A stretch of DNA of 64,000 nt, from the NCBI RefSeq assembly GCF_002252585.1, contig NZ_NQLD01000012.1; one strand, written 5' to 3'. The notes under the pieces are model-generated. The model was not told the DNA's origin, did no database searches, and worked only from the letters and a program-made list of their open reading frames with translations. The DNA is from Methanocatella intestini. Its GTDB lineage: Archaea; Methanobacteriota; Methanobacteria; Methanobacteriales; Methanobacteriaceae. Positions 43,440 through 52,680 of this stretch are shown here, piece after piece. The first letter of the stretch is position 1. Every line of letters starts with the position of its first letter. Made by a program: the position numbers and the translations under genes.

Positions 43440-43908
43440 GATTTTTTCACACTCCTTTTTTAATAATATTTTCAGTTTTTATTATGATTTTATTTATATT
43501 TATACTTTGTTTTTGAATTAAAATGAATAAGTTACCATAATTTTATTTTTATTTTGAATATTGGACAGTTAAATAATTTGTGGTTGTTTGGTTATTAGTT
43601 GTTTCAATATTTTTTTAATTCTTTTTAATATTTTTTAGTATTTTATTATTTTCAATGAATATATAATTATTTTTAATTTATTTGTTAAATATATTTATTC
43701 AGTTTTTGCGAAAATAGTTGAAAATATTTAAATATAAGTTATTAATTTATATACAATTGTGCTTGATAAAATATAATTAATATTTGAGTACATGTTAATG
43801 GAATTTTTAAATTAAATTCTTTTTTGGGTAAAAAATGAATTAATTATTAAAATTCCTTTAAAATTTGGTTATAAAAAACTAAGATTTAATTCGGAGGTAA
43901 TGATTTAA
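43440..43908. promoter_or_regulatory. Divergent promoter region between the two giant ALPs
   Basis: 469 AT-rich bases with no gene. On the plus strand a TTTATATA box at 43746-43753 would start a leader of about 130 bases, unusually long for this genome, ending at GGAGGT (43893-43898) before the ATG at 43909. The minus-strand promoter is not clear among many AT-rich candidates. No strong hairpin or known riboswitch was found by eye. Confidence 0.5.
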
Positions 43909-46900
43909 ATGTTTAAGTCTAAGAAATTATTAATAATATCCTTATTATTAATATGTATTTTTAGTATAAGCATGGTTAGTGCTAGCGATGTTTCTGATAC
44001 AGATGCTTGTGTCGATGAATCTGAAGTTAGTGTCTATACTTCCAATGTTGATGTTACATCAAGTTCTGATAGTGTAACACTAGTTGATAATTGGGCAGAC
44101 TTAAAATCTAACTGTGAAAATGAAAATGGTAGTCAAAATATTAAATTAAATAATAATTTGGCTCCTGAAAGTCAAATTTTAATAAATCATAATGTGGTTA
44201 TTACAGGTTCTACCGGTACATATATTGGTGGGAGTGACGAAAGTAATATAGCAACTTACAGCTATGTTCCTTTTTACACAACTGCGAGTAATGTTAATAT
44301 AACCTTGAAGAACCTCAAATTCCAGAATTGTGGTGGAAATATTCTCATGCAATTTAATGGAAATGGTAATTACATATTAGATAACTGTAGTTTTTACAAT
44401 GTAAATGCAACAAATTCTCATCAATCTGTTGTTTACTTAAACTTAGGTGAAGGAATTATTGAAAATTGTAATTTTACTAAATGTACTACAAGTTTTGGTA
44501 CTGTTACTAATCATAATGCTGCAAGTACTACAAATGTTCATATGGTTGTCCGTAATTGTAATTTTGAAGATAATTATGCAACAACTGAACCTGGTGCTAT
44601 TAATAACTGTGGTCAATTAGAAGTTTATAATTCTAATTTCACACGTAATGGTGCATATTGGTGGGCTGGAGCAATTCATACTCATTATAGAGCAAACACT
44701 ACTATTGTAGGTTCTATTTTTAAAGACAATGTTGCTGGATGGAATGGTGGAGCTTTATATACTTACAGTACTTTAAGTATATTTAATTCTACATTCATCG
44801 GTAATAATTGTACTACAAATAACGGTGGTGGAGCAATAGGTGCATATAATTATGGAAGTAACTTTGATATATTAATCGACAATTGTTATTTTGTGGATAA
44901 TAATAATACCTGCAAAGATAATGGTAGAGGTGGAGCTATTTCTACTTTAGGTGCAGGTAAACTTCAAATATATAATACTGATTTCACAAATAATGATGCA
45001 GCAATAGGAAGAACTATTGCAGTATACGGTTCTTCAAGTACTACTTTTATATATCATAATGGTAAGATTGTTGATCCAAAAGGTGAAAACGGTACAATAG
45101 CTATTAATGGTGATGTTAATGTTTCTGTTACAAATGTCACTGTAAGTTATGTTAATGAAACTGGTAATGAAACAAATGATACTAATGGAAGTACTGGTGG
45201 AAATTCCTCTGTTGTAGTTCCACCGGATTATGCAGATAAAAATACTCCTACTTGGAATGCTACTTTATCTGATAATTTAGCGGGTACTCCAGTAATTGGT
45301 GCTGATGGAAATATTTATGTTCCTAATGGTCAATATGTATATTGTTATTATAGTAATGGTACTTTAAAATGGAATTTCACTACTCAATGGGGTTATTTCC
45401 ATGAATTAGCTATTTATAATAATAATAATAATAATCTTTTATTTGCTCCAGCATCTGGAGATACATTATATATTTTAAATATTAATGATGGAACTTTAGT
45501 TGCAAATTTCACAAATAATTATCAGGCTTCTAGTTATTTTGCTCCTGTTGGAGATAATGAAACAATTTATATTTCAAGTGAATACGGCTATGGAGATGAT
45601 GAGAATCTTTGGATTGCTATGGTGAAATTTGGTGATACTGCTTCTGTAAAAAATACTTATTATTATGCCGGTAGTATTTGTCAAATTGATAATGTGCCTT
45701 ATGGTACTCAAGCTTTACTTTCTGCTCCTGTTTTAGATGGTCAAGGTAATATTTGGGTAAATACTATTTATGGTCTTATGTGTGTAAATCTTTCAAATGG
45801 TCAAACTATTGTGTCTAATATTACTGGAGTTATTGGTACTCCAATTGTAGGTAGTAATGGTGTAATTTATTATTTAGGTAATAATAGTAAAGTATATGCA
45901 AGAAATGCTACTGGAGAGCTATGGAATGTAAATATTAATGGTACTTCTGGAACTACTTTAATAATTGATAGTACTAATAGTACTTTATATACTGTAAGTG
46001 CTGAAGGGTATATATATAAAATTGATATTGGTACTCATAAAGCTCAACTATGGTATAATGAGAGCATTAATCCTGTTTCATCAGCTATTGTATGGGCAAA
46101 TAATGTTTTATATGTTGGTGATGATCAAGGTATTGTTTGGGCAATCAATGATGAAAATCATGTTATTTGGGCTTTTAATGCGAGTTCTGCTATTGTTGGA
46201 GGTTTTGCAATAAAGAATGATACTATTTATGCTGGAAATTCTAATGGTACTTTTTATGCTTTACCTATTGCAAACACTTTTCAAAGTTTAGATGTTCAAT
46301 CTTTACTTAAAAATAATATTATTATGGGTAGTGTATTATCTGTTAGTAATAAACCGGTTTTAGGTAGTATAACTTATAAAAATATTTATGTTTCACCAAA
46401 TGGTACTGGTGATGGATCATCAATAGATAATCCTATTGCTCTTAAAAACGTAACGGAAATATCTAGTAATACTATAGTTCATTTTGCTGATGGTTTTTAT
46501 ACATTGAATGAGGCGAAGATAAGTAAAATTGTTATAACGAGCCAAAATAATATTGTATTTCAAGCAGACAACCCTGGTAAAGCACATATTAAATTCCCCT
46601 GTGAATTTTATGGAAAGTCAAGTAATCTTACTATTAAAGGTTTGGTTTTTACAGCTCCAGATGATTATTACAGAGGACATGTGGTTTATACGAAACTTGT
46701 AAGTAATATTCTAATTGATTCCTGTATTTTTGAAAATTCTAAAAGAACCGGTTTTGTAAGTTGTGATGGCTTGGCATATAATATTACGATTAATAATTGT
46801 ACTTTCAAAAACTTTGTTAACCCAAAGAACACTGGTCTGGTAACCCCATGCTTTGTAATGGGATCTAATGTTAGTGTAATTAATTGTAATTTCCAGAATA

Positions 46901-49900
46901 TTTCTCTTTATGACAGGGGTGGAACACTATTATATCTGAAGGGTCTGGGTGTGATAGAAAATTGTACTTTTATAAACAATTCTATAAGGATATATAATAA
47001 AGGGGCTACTGATCGTGGAGCCATAGTTAAGATGTTTCCTGTTTATGAGTTCCCAGGTGAATCCTATCTCACTAATTCTGTTTTTCAAAATAATTCTTGT
47101 CGTCATGATGTACTGTTTGAGACTAAGGGTTATTTAAAGAATAATACATTTGATAAAGGAATAGCTAATTTCGATTATGGTGTTAGGCTTTTCTCTGCAA
47201 CTACTACTGTGGTTTTAGATAATAAAACTGTTGATTGTGTTGTTGGAGATACTGTTAGAATTAATGCAACATTAAAATTATTATCCCCAATTACTAATAT
47301 TACTTCATATCAATTTTACTTTCTCATTAACAATGAAAAATGTTTCCCTAGCGACTGGGGAGTTGGTGTATATTATTATGATTATAAGGTAACTAAAGCT
47401 GATTTAATTACTATTAGTGCGGTTTGTGAGACTGTACCATATACTTTAATTTATACTGGTGCTTTGCATGCTAGATTAGCTTCTAATATTTCATTAGAAA
47501 ATGTATCCAGTATAAAGTATGGTGATAATGTTACTTTAGTAGCTAATTTACCAAGTGAAGTTACTGGAAATGTAACATTTACAATTAATGGTGAAAATTA
47601 CACTGCTGGTGTTAAAGATGGTGTTTCTAGAGTAACTATCAATAATTTAGGTGCTGGAAGTTATAATGTATCTGCTAAATACTTAGGAGACCTTACTTAT
47701 AGTACTAGTGTTTCTAATACAGTTTCATTTAATGTAAGTAAAGTAAATTCTACTATGAATATTAATGTAAAAGATATTAATTTTGGCGAAATTGCAATTA
47801 TAACTGTTAACTTACCAGTTAGTTCAACTGGAAATGTAACTTTCATAATAAATAATAAAAATTACACTGCTAGTGTTAAAGATGGTGTTGCTAAATTAGA
47901 ATTAGGTAATTTAACAAGTGGAACATATAATATTATTGCTAAGTATGATGGTGATAATAATTATAACCCTTGTGAAAATACTGCTTCATTTAAAGTAAAC
48001 AAACTTGAATCCAGTTTAAAAATCACAGTAAGTGATGTTAAAATAGGTGAAGATGTAATAATAACTGTTAATGCTCCAAAAGATGCTACTGGTAGTATTA
48101 CTTTTGATGTTAATGGTAAAATTGAAACTGTAAGTTTAAAAAATGGAGTAGCTACTTTAACATTACCAAAAGTAAAATCTGGTGAGTATAACATTAGTGT
48201 AACTTATGCTGGTGATGATAACTATTTAGCAAGTAGTAATAGTACTTCATTTAAAGTAAATAAACTGGAATCTAATTTAGTTATTGATATTGGGGAAGTT
48301 AAATTGGGTGAGGATGTAATAATAAATGTCAAAACACAAAAAGATGCAACTGGTACAGTAACTATTACAATAAACAACATAAAAGAAGTTATAAATTTAG
48401 TTAATGGATCAGCTACTTATACATTATCAAAAGTAACTGCAGGAGTATATAATATTTCTGCAATTTACAGTGGTGATGATAAATATTTAGCAAGTAGTAA
48501 TAATACTTCTTTTGCTGTAAATAAGTTTAATTCAACTGTATTGGTTAATGTTTCTAATATTCGTGTTGGTGATGAAGAAATTATTACAATTGTAGTGCCT
48601 AATGATGCTACTGGTGTTGTGGAAATTATTGTAAATGGTAAGAAGGAAACTTTAAATTTAACTGGTGGTGTTGCTAGTTTAGTTTTAGATGATTTAGTTG
48701 CTGGTAATTATAATGTTACTGTAAATTATAGTGGTGATGATAAATATTTAGCAAGTAGTAATAGTACTTCTTTTGTTGTTTCTAAAATTGATGATTATCA
48801 AATAATTGTTGCAACACCTGGTATTATTGCTGGTGAAAATGGAATTATCTATGTTTCCTTACCTGATGGAGCAACAGGAACAATAACTGTTAAAATAAAC
48901 AATAAAACTTATGTTGTTAATGTTACTGGTGATGTAACAGAAATAGCTATTGATCCTTTAGAAGAAGGAGTAGTTATGATTACCACAACATATTCTGGTG
49001 ATAATAAATATGCTTCTAAAGTGGAAAATGGTAATATAACTGTTGTTCATAATCCAAAAGTTAATTTGGATATTGAAAATATTACTATGATTTACCATGA
49101 CGGAACACGTTTAATTGCTAAATTAACAGATTTCCGAGGTAAACCAATAGTCAATGCTACATTATACTTTACCATTAATGGTCAAACTTATAATAAAACA
49201 ACTGATGCTAACGGTACTGCTTCAATGGGATTAAACTTAGTATCTAATATATACGAAGCTACTGTTTCTTATAAGGGTTCTGATAAATTTGATGCAGTTT
49301 CTAAAAACATCACTGTAACTATTAATCCAACTATTGTAGCTGATAATTTAGTTAAAATGTATCAGAACGCTACCAGATTCTATGCTAAATTCACTGACAG
49401 TACAGGAAAAGCACTGGCTAACACTCTTGTTAAATTTAACATTCATGGTGTATTCTACAATAAAACAACTGACAAAGACGGTGTAGCTGATTTAGGTATT
49501 ATGTTAAGACCTGGATCCTACATTTTAACTGCTTACAACCCAGTAACAGGTGAAGAAAAAGGATTTAACATAACTGTAAAATCATTAATCATGCAAAACG
49601 ATTTAACCAAATATTACTTAAATGCTTCTAAGTTCCAAGCAACTGTCTACAACAAAGACGGATCTTTAGCAGTAAATAAAGAAGTAACATTTAACATCAA
49701 TGGTGTGTTCTATCACAAAAAAACAGATGAAAATGGTGTTGCAAGCTTAGGAATAGCTTTAAGACCAGGAAACTATACTATTACAACAATGTATGACGGA
49801 TTGGATATTGGAAACAAAGTCACTGTATTGCCAACTTTAGTAACTAAAGATCTCTCTATGAAGTACCTTGACGGCAGCAATTTCACTGCTTTAACTTTAG

Positions 49901-50085
49901 ACGGTCAAGGTAAACCATTAGCTAACCAAAACGTATCATTTAACGTAAACGGTGTCTTCTATCACAAAGTTACTAATAAAGACGGTATTGCAAGCTTAGG
50001 AATCAGATTAATGGCTGGAGAATACATCATAACTTCCTACTGGAACGACTTCCAAACAGGAAACACAATAAAAATAAGTCCTTAA
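43909..50085 (+). CDS. Giant adhesin-like protein (2058 aa): beta-helix, PQQ-like propeller, Ig-like repeats
   Basis: Signal peptide (about residues 1-25). Residues about 70-400 are a right-handed beta-helix (NCNFEDNYAT, GGALYTYSTLSIFNSTF, GGAIGAYN). Residues about 445-800 form a PQQ-like beta-propeller (GADGNIYVPNG.YVYCYYSNGTLKW; GSNGVIYYLG; NVLYVGDDQGIVWAIN). Residues about 825-1100 are a second beta-helix starting KNIYVSPNGTGDGSS. Six or so Ig-like repeats (Y-x-G-D-D-x-Y-x-x-S) and four ALP-type C-terminal repeats follow, ending NDFQTGNTIKISP. No anchor. Codons become C-ended from about 49,100 on. Ribosome binding site GGAGGT. Secreted; the role as a multi-domain adhesin or glycan binder is inferred. 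Confidence 0.85.
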   Translation: MFKSKKLLIISLLLICIFSISMVSASDVSDTDACVDESEVSVYTSNVDVTSSSDSVTLVDNWADLKSNCENENGSQNIKLNNNLAPESQILINHNVVITGSTGTYIGGSDESNIATYSYVPFYTTASNVNITLKNLKFQNCGGNILMQFNGNGNYILDNCSFYNVNATNSHQSVVYLNLGEGIIENCNFTKCTTSFGTVTNHNAASTTNVHMVVRNCNFEDNYATTEPGAINNCGQLEVYNSNFTRNGAYWWAGAIHTHYRANTTIVGSIFKDNVAGWNGGALYTYSTLSIFNSTFIGNNCTTNNGGGAIGAYNYGSNFDILIDNCYFVDNNNTCKDNGRGGAISTLGAGKLQIYNTDFTNNDAAIGRTIAVYGSSSTTFIYHNGKIVDPKGENGTIAINGDVNVSVTNVTVSYVNETGNETNDTNGSTGGNSSVVVPPDYADKNTPTWNATLSDNLAGTPVIGADGNIYVPNGQYVYCYYSNGTLKWNFTTQWGYFHELAIYNNNNNNLLFAPASGDTLYILNINDGTLVANFTNNYQASSYFAPVGDNETIYISSEYGYGDDENLWIAMVKFGDTASVKNTYYYAGSICQIDNVPYGTQALLSAPVLDGQGNIWVNTIYGLMCVNLSNGQTIVSNITGVIGTPIVGSNGVIYYLGNNSKVYARNATGELWNVNINGTSGTTLIIDSTNSTLYTVSAEGYIYKIDIGTHKAQLWYNESINPVSSAIVWANNVLYVGDDQGIVWAINDENHVIWAFNASSAIVGGFAIKNDTIYAGNSNGTFYALPIANTFQSLDVQSLLKNNIIMGSVLSVSNKPVLGSITYKNIYVSPNGTGDGSSIDNPIALKNVTEISSNTIVHFADGFYTLNEAKISKIVITSQNNIVFQADNPGKAHIKFPCEFYGKSSNLTIKGLVFTAPDDYYRGHVVYTKLVSNILIDSCIFENSKRTGFVSCDGLAYNITINNCTFKNFVNPKNTGLVTPCFVMGSNVSVINCNFQNISLYDRGGTLLYLKGLGVIENCTFINNSIRIYNKGATDRGAIVKMFPVYEFPGESYLTNSVFQNNSCRHDVLFETKGYLKNNTFDKGIANFDYGVRLFSATTTVVLDNKTVDCVVGDTVRINATLKLLSPITNITSYQFYFLINNEKCFPSDWGVGVYYYDYKVTKADLITISAVCETVPYTLIYTGALHARLASNISLENVSSIKYGDNVTLVANLPSEVTGNVTFTINGENYTAGVKDGVSRVTINNLGAGSYNVSAKYLGDLTYSTSVSNTVSFNVSKVNSTMNINVKDINFGEIAIITVNLPVSSTGNVTFIINNKNYTASVKDGVAKLELGNLTSGTYNIIAKYDGDNNYNPCENTASFKVNKLESSLKITVSDVKIGEDVIITVNAPKDATGSITFDVNGKIETVSLKNGVATLTLPKVKSGEYNISVTYAGDDNYLASSNSTSFKVNKLESNLVIDIGEVKLGEDVIINVKTQKDATGTVTITINNIKEVINLVNGSATYTLSKVTAGVYNISAIYSGDDKYLASSNNTSFAVNKFNSTVLVNVSNIRVGDEEIITIVVPNDATGVVEIIVNGKKETLNLTGGVASLVLDDLVAGNYNVTVNYSGDDKYLASSNSTSFVVSKIDDYQIIVATPGIIAGENGIIYVSLPDGATGTITVKINNKTYVVNVTGDVTEIAIDPLEEGVVMITTTYSGDNKYASKVENGNITVVHNPKVNLDIENITMIYHDGTRLIAKLTDFRGKPIVNATLYFTINGQTYNKTTDANGTASMGLNLVSNIYEATVSYKGSDKFDAVSKNITVTINPTIVADNLVKMYQNATRFYAKFTDSTGKALANTLVKFNIHGVFYNKTTDKDGVADLGIMLRPGSYILTAYNPVTGEEKGFNITVKSLIMQNDLTKYYLNASKFQATVYNKDGSLAVNKEVTFNINGVFYHKKTDENGVASLGIALRPGNYTITTMYDGLDIGNKVTVLPTLVTKDLSMKYLDGSNFTALTLDGQGKPLANQNVSFNVNGVFYHKVTNKDGIASLGIRLMAGEYIITSYWNDFQTGNTIKISP
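50020..50076. repeat. Right copy of a 57-bp perfect inverted repeat
   Basis: Identical to the reverse complement of 37482-37538. It lies 12.5 kb from its partner, at the 3' end of the second giant ALP gene and just before a matching terminator. Confidence 0.9.
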
Positions 50086-50116
50086 AGAGAATTCCCAATT
50101 CTCTTACTTTTTTTTC
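50085..50116 (+). terminator. AAGAGAATT hairpin after the 2058-aa ALP
   Basis: AAGAGAATT, loop CCC, AATTCTCTT (50085-50105), then a run of nine T. It differs from the hairpin at 37456 mainly in the loop, so the inverted repeat at the ends of the ALP pair includes the terminators. Confidence 0.75.
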
Positions 50117-50227
50117 TTTTTTTATACTTCTTTTATTTATAATCACAATTTTATTTTTAATAGGTATTTTAATTAATTAGAAAAAATATACTTTTAAACA
50201 TTATAAAATTTATTAAAAGGGATTTTT

Positions 50228-51097
50228 ATGAAAGGAATTGTACTTGCTGGAGGATCTGGAACTCGTTTGTATCCAATCACAAAAGCAATATCTAAACAGT
50301 TAGTACCTTTGTATGATAAACCAATGATTTATTATCCTATTTCTGTATTGATGCTTGCAGGAATCAAAGATATTCTAATAATATCTACTCCTAGAGATTT
50401 ACCTATGTTTAAGGAACTTTTAGGTGATGGCAGTAGCTTAGGAATTAATTTCAGCTATGAAGTTCAAGAAGAACCTAACGGTCTTGCAGAAGCATTTATT
50501 GTTGGGGAAGATTTTATTGGTGATGATGATGTTGCTTTAATTTTGGGGGATAACATTTTCCATGGTCACAGATTTACTGAAATACTGGAAAGAGCAACCA
50601 AATTGGAAGAAGGAGCAGTAATATTTGGATATTATACAAACAATCCTGAAGCTTTCGGTGTAGTTGAGTTTGACGATGACTGGAATGTGCTTTCAGTTGA
50701 AGAAAAACCTGAAAAACCTAAATCTAATTATATAGTGCCGGGGCTTTATTTTTATGACAATGATGTAGTTGAAATAGCTAAGAATGTAAAACCTTCTGAA
50801 AGGGGAGAACTTGAAATCACTTCAGTTAATGAAGAATATCTCAATCGTGGAAAACTTAAAGTTGAACTTCTTGGAAGAGGAATGGCATGGTTGGATACTG
50901 GAACTCACACTGGTCTTTTAGAAGCATCTAATTTCATTGAAACCATACAAAAAAGACAGGGACTTTATATTGCATGTCTTGAAGAAATAGCGTATAATAA
51001 AGGTTATATTACTAAAGAAGAGCTTTTAAAAACCGCTGAAGAACTTAAAAAAACAGATTATGGACAATATTTATTTAATTTAGTTAAAGATGATTAA
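50228..51097 (+). CDS. rfbA: Glucose-1-phosphate thymidylyltransferase
   Basis: 289 residues with MKGIVLAGGSGTRLYPIT at the start (nucleotide loop), KPMIYYPISVLM, LILGDNIFHG and WLDTGTHTGLLEA. It makes dTDP-glucose from dTTP and glucose 1-phosphate, the first step to dTDP-L-rhamnose. AAGGGATTTTT precedes the ATG. First gene of rfbA-rfbC-rfbB, which continues into four glycosyltransferase genes on the same strand. Confidence 0.93.
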   Translation: MKGIVLAGGSGTRLYPITKAISKQLVPLYDKPMIYYPISVLMLAGIKDILIISTPRDLPMFKELLGDGSSLGINFSYEVQEEPNGLAEAFIVGEDFIGDDDVALILGDNIFHGHRFTEILERATKLEEGAVIFGYYTNNPEAFGVVEFDDDWNVLSVEEKPEKPKSNYIVPGLYFYDNDVVEIAKNVKPSERGELEITSVNEEYLNRGKLKVELLGRGMAWLDTGTHTGLLEASNFIETIQKRQGLYIACLEEIAYNKGYITKEELLKTAEELKKTDYGQYLFNLVKDD

Positions 51098-51098
51098 T

Positions 51099-51656
51099 AT
51101 GGGAAATTTTAAATTTACAAAAACTGATATTGAAGGAATGTTTGTAGTTGAACCTGCAGTCTATGGAGACAATCGAGGATACTTCATGGAAACATATAAT
51201 GAAAAGGATTTCAAAGATGCAGGTTATGATTTAACTTTTGTACAGGATAACCAGTCACAGTCATTTAAAGGAGTACTTAGAGGACTTCACTTACAGTTAA
51301 AATATCCTCAGGGAAAATTAGTTAGGGTTATTAAAGGGGAAGTATTTGATGTTGGAGTAGACCTCAGAGCAGATTCACCAACTTATGGAAAATGGTATGG
51401 GGAAATATTGTCAGCTGAAAATAAAAAACAGTTATATATACCTCCTAAATTTGCTCATGGATTTGTAGTATTGTCTGATGAAGCTGAATTTGTATACAAA
51501 TGTACTGAATTTTACCATGGTGAAGATGAAGGCGGAATTATGTGGAATGACCCGGACATAGCTGTTGAATGGCCATTAGACGGAATTGATGAAATCACAT
51601 TATCTGATAAGGATAAAAAATGGAAAACTCTAAAGGAATCACAAATCAGGTATTAG
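51099..51656 (+). CDS. rfbC: dTDP-4-dehydrorhamnose 3,5-epimerase
   Basis: 185 residues of the RmlC cupin: YFMETYNEKDF, FVQDNQSQSFKGVLRGLHLQ with the catalytic His, GEVFDVGVDLRADSPTYGKW and PPKFAHGFVVLSDEAEFVYKCT. It epimerises C3 and C5 of the keto sugar. The ATG at 51099 lies one base after the rfbA stop; an ATG at 51090, inside rfbA, is possible but less well placed relative to GATGAT. Confidence 0.92.
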   Translation: MGNFKFTKTDIEGMFVVEPAVYGDNRGYFMETYNEKDFKDAGYDLTFVQDNQSQSFKGVLRGLHLQLKYPQGKLVRVIKGEVFDVGVDLRADSPTYGKWYGEILSAENKKQLYIPPKFAHGFVVLSDEAEFVYKCTEFYHGEDEGGIMWNDPDIAVEWPLDGIDEITLSDKDKKWKTLKESQIRY

Positions 51657-51666
51657 GTGCATTATT

Positions 51667-52671
51667 ATGACAAAAATATTAATTACTGGTGGGGCAGGGT
51701 TTATTGGAAGTAACTTTGTAAAATATATGATTGATAAGTATCCGGATTATGAATTTACTAATTTGGATGCCTTAACATACTGCGGTAACCTTGAAAACTT
51801 AAAAGATATTGAAGATAAGGACAATTATGCTTTTGTTAAAGGGGATATCAGAGATAAGGAAGTTGTCAATAAATTAGTTAAAGATTCTGATTATGTTATT
51901 AATTTTGCAGCTGAAAGCCATGTGGACAGAAGCATAAGCGATCCGGAAATATTTATCAAATCAAATGTTTTAGGAACTCAGGTATTGCTTAATGCTGCCA
52001 AGGAATATGGTGTGGAAAAATATGTGCAGATTTCTACTGATGAAGTTTATGGAACATTAGGGGAAACAGGTTATTTTACAGAAACTACTCCTTTACAACC
52101 TAACAGCCCTTATTCTGCTTCAAAAGCCAGTGCAGATTTGGTTGTAAGAGCATATTATGAAACATTTAACTTGCCGGTTAATATAACACGCTGCTCTAAT
52201 AATTATGGTCCTTATCAGTTTCCGGAAAAATTAATTCCTTTAATGATTTCAAATGCTCTGGAAGATAAAAAATTACCGATTTATGGTGATGGTAAAAACA
52301 TACGTGACTGGTTACATGTATATGACCATTGTACAGCAATAGATTTAGTTTTACATGACGGAAAACTTGGTGAAGTTTATAATATTGGCGGACATAACGA
52401 AAGACAAAACATTCAAATTGTAAAATTAATATTGGAAGCTTTAGGTAAAGATGAGTCCTTAATTGAGTTTGTAGATGACAGATTAGGTCATGACAGGCGT
52501 TATGCTATTGACTCAACTAAAATTAGGGAAAATCTCGGATGGGAGCCAAAATACACTTTTGAAACAGGTATTAAAGAAACTATCCAATGGTATTTGGACA
52601 ATCCCGACTGGATGGGCCAGGTTAAAAGTGGAGAATATCAGGAATACTATAAAAAAATGTATCTTAAATAA
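51667..52671 (+). CDS. rfbB: dTDP-glucose 4,6-dehydratase
   Basis: 334 residues of the extended SDR type: ITGGAGFIGSNFVKYM, NFAAESHVDRSI, STDEVYG, the catalytic YSASKASAD and RCSNNYGPYQFPEKLIPLM. It turns dTDP-glucose into the 4-keto-6-deoxy sugar. Tightly spaced between rfbC and the first GT2 gene, so part of one transcript. Confidence 0.93.
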   Translation: MTKILITGGAGFIGSNFVKYMIDKYPDYEFTNLDALTYCGNLENLKDIEDKDNYAFVKGDIRDKEVVNKLVKDSDYVINFAAESHVDRSISDPEIFIKSNVLGTQVLLNAAKEYGVEKYVQISTDEVYGTLGETGYFTETTPLQPNSPYSASKASADLVVRAYYETFNLPVNITRCSNNYGPYQFPEKLIPLMISNALEDKKLPIYGDGKNIRDWLHVYDHCTAIDLVLHDGKLGEVYNIGGHNERQNIQIVKLILEALGKDESLIEFVDDRLGHDRRYAIDSTKIRENLGWEPKYTFETGIKETIQWYLDNPDWMGQVKSGEYQEYYKKMYLK

Positions 52672-52680
52672 GGTGGAAAT

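Noticed and set aside
43440..43908. Riboswitch or non-coding RNA between the giant ALPs
   Set aside because: No stable GC-containing stems were found; the region is plain AT-rich promoter DNA.
37476..50116. Site-specific invertible cassette with its own recombinase
   Set aside because: No integrase or serine recombinase gene is in or near the unit. Only homologous recombination is supported by what is seen.
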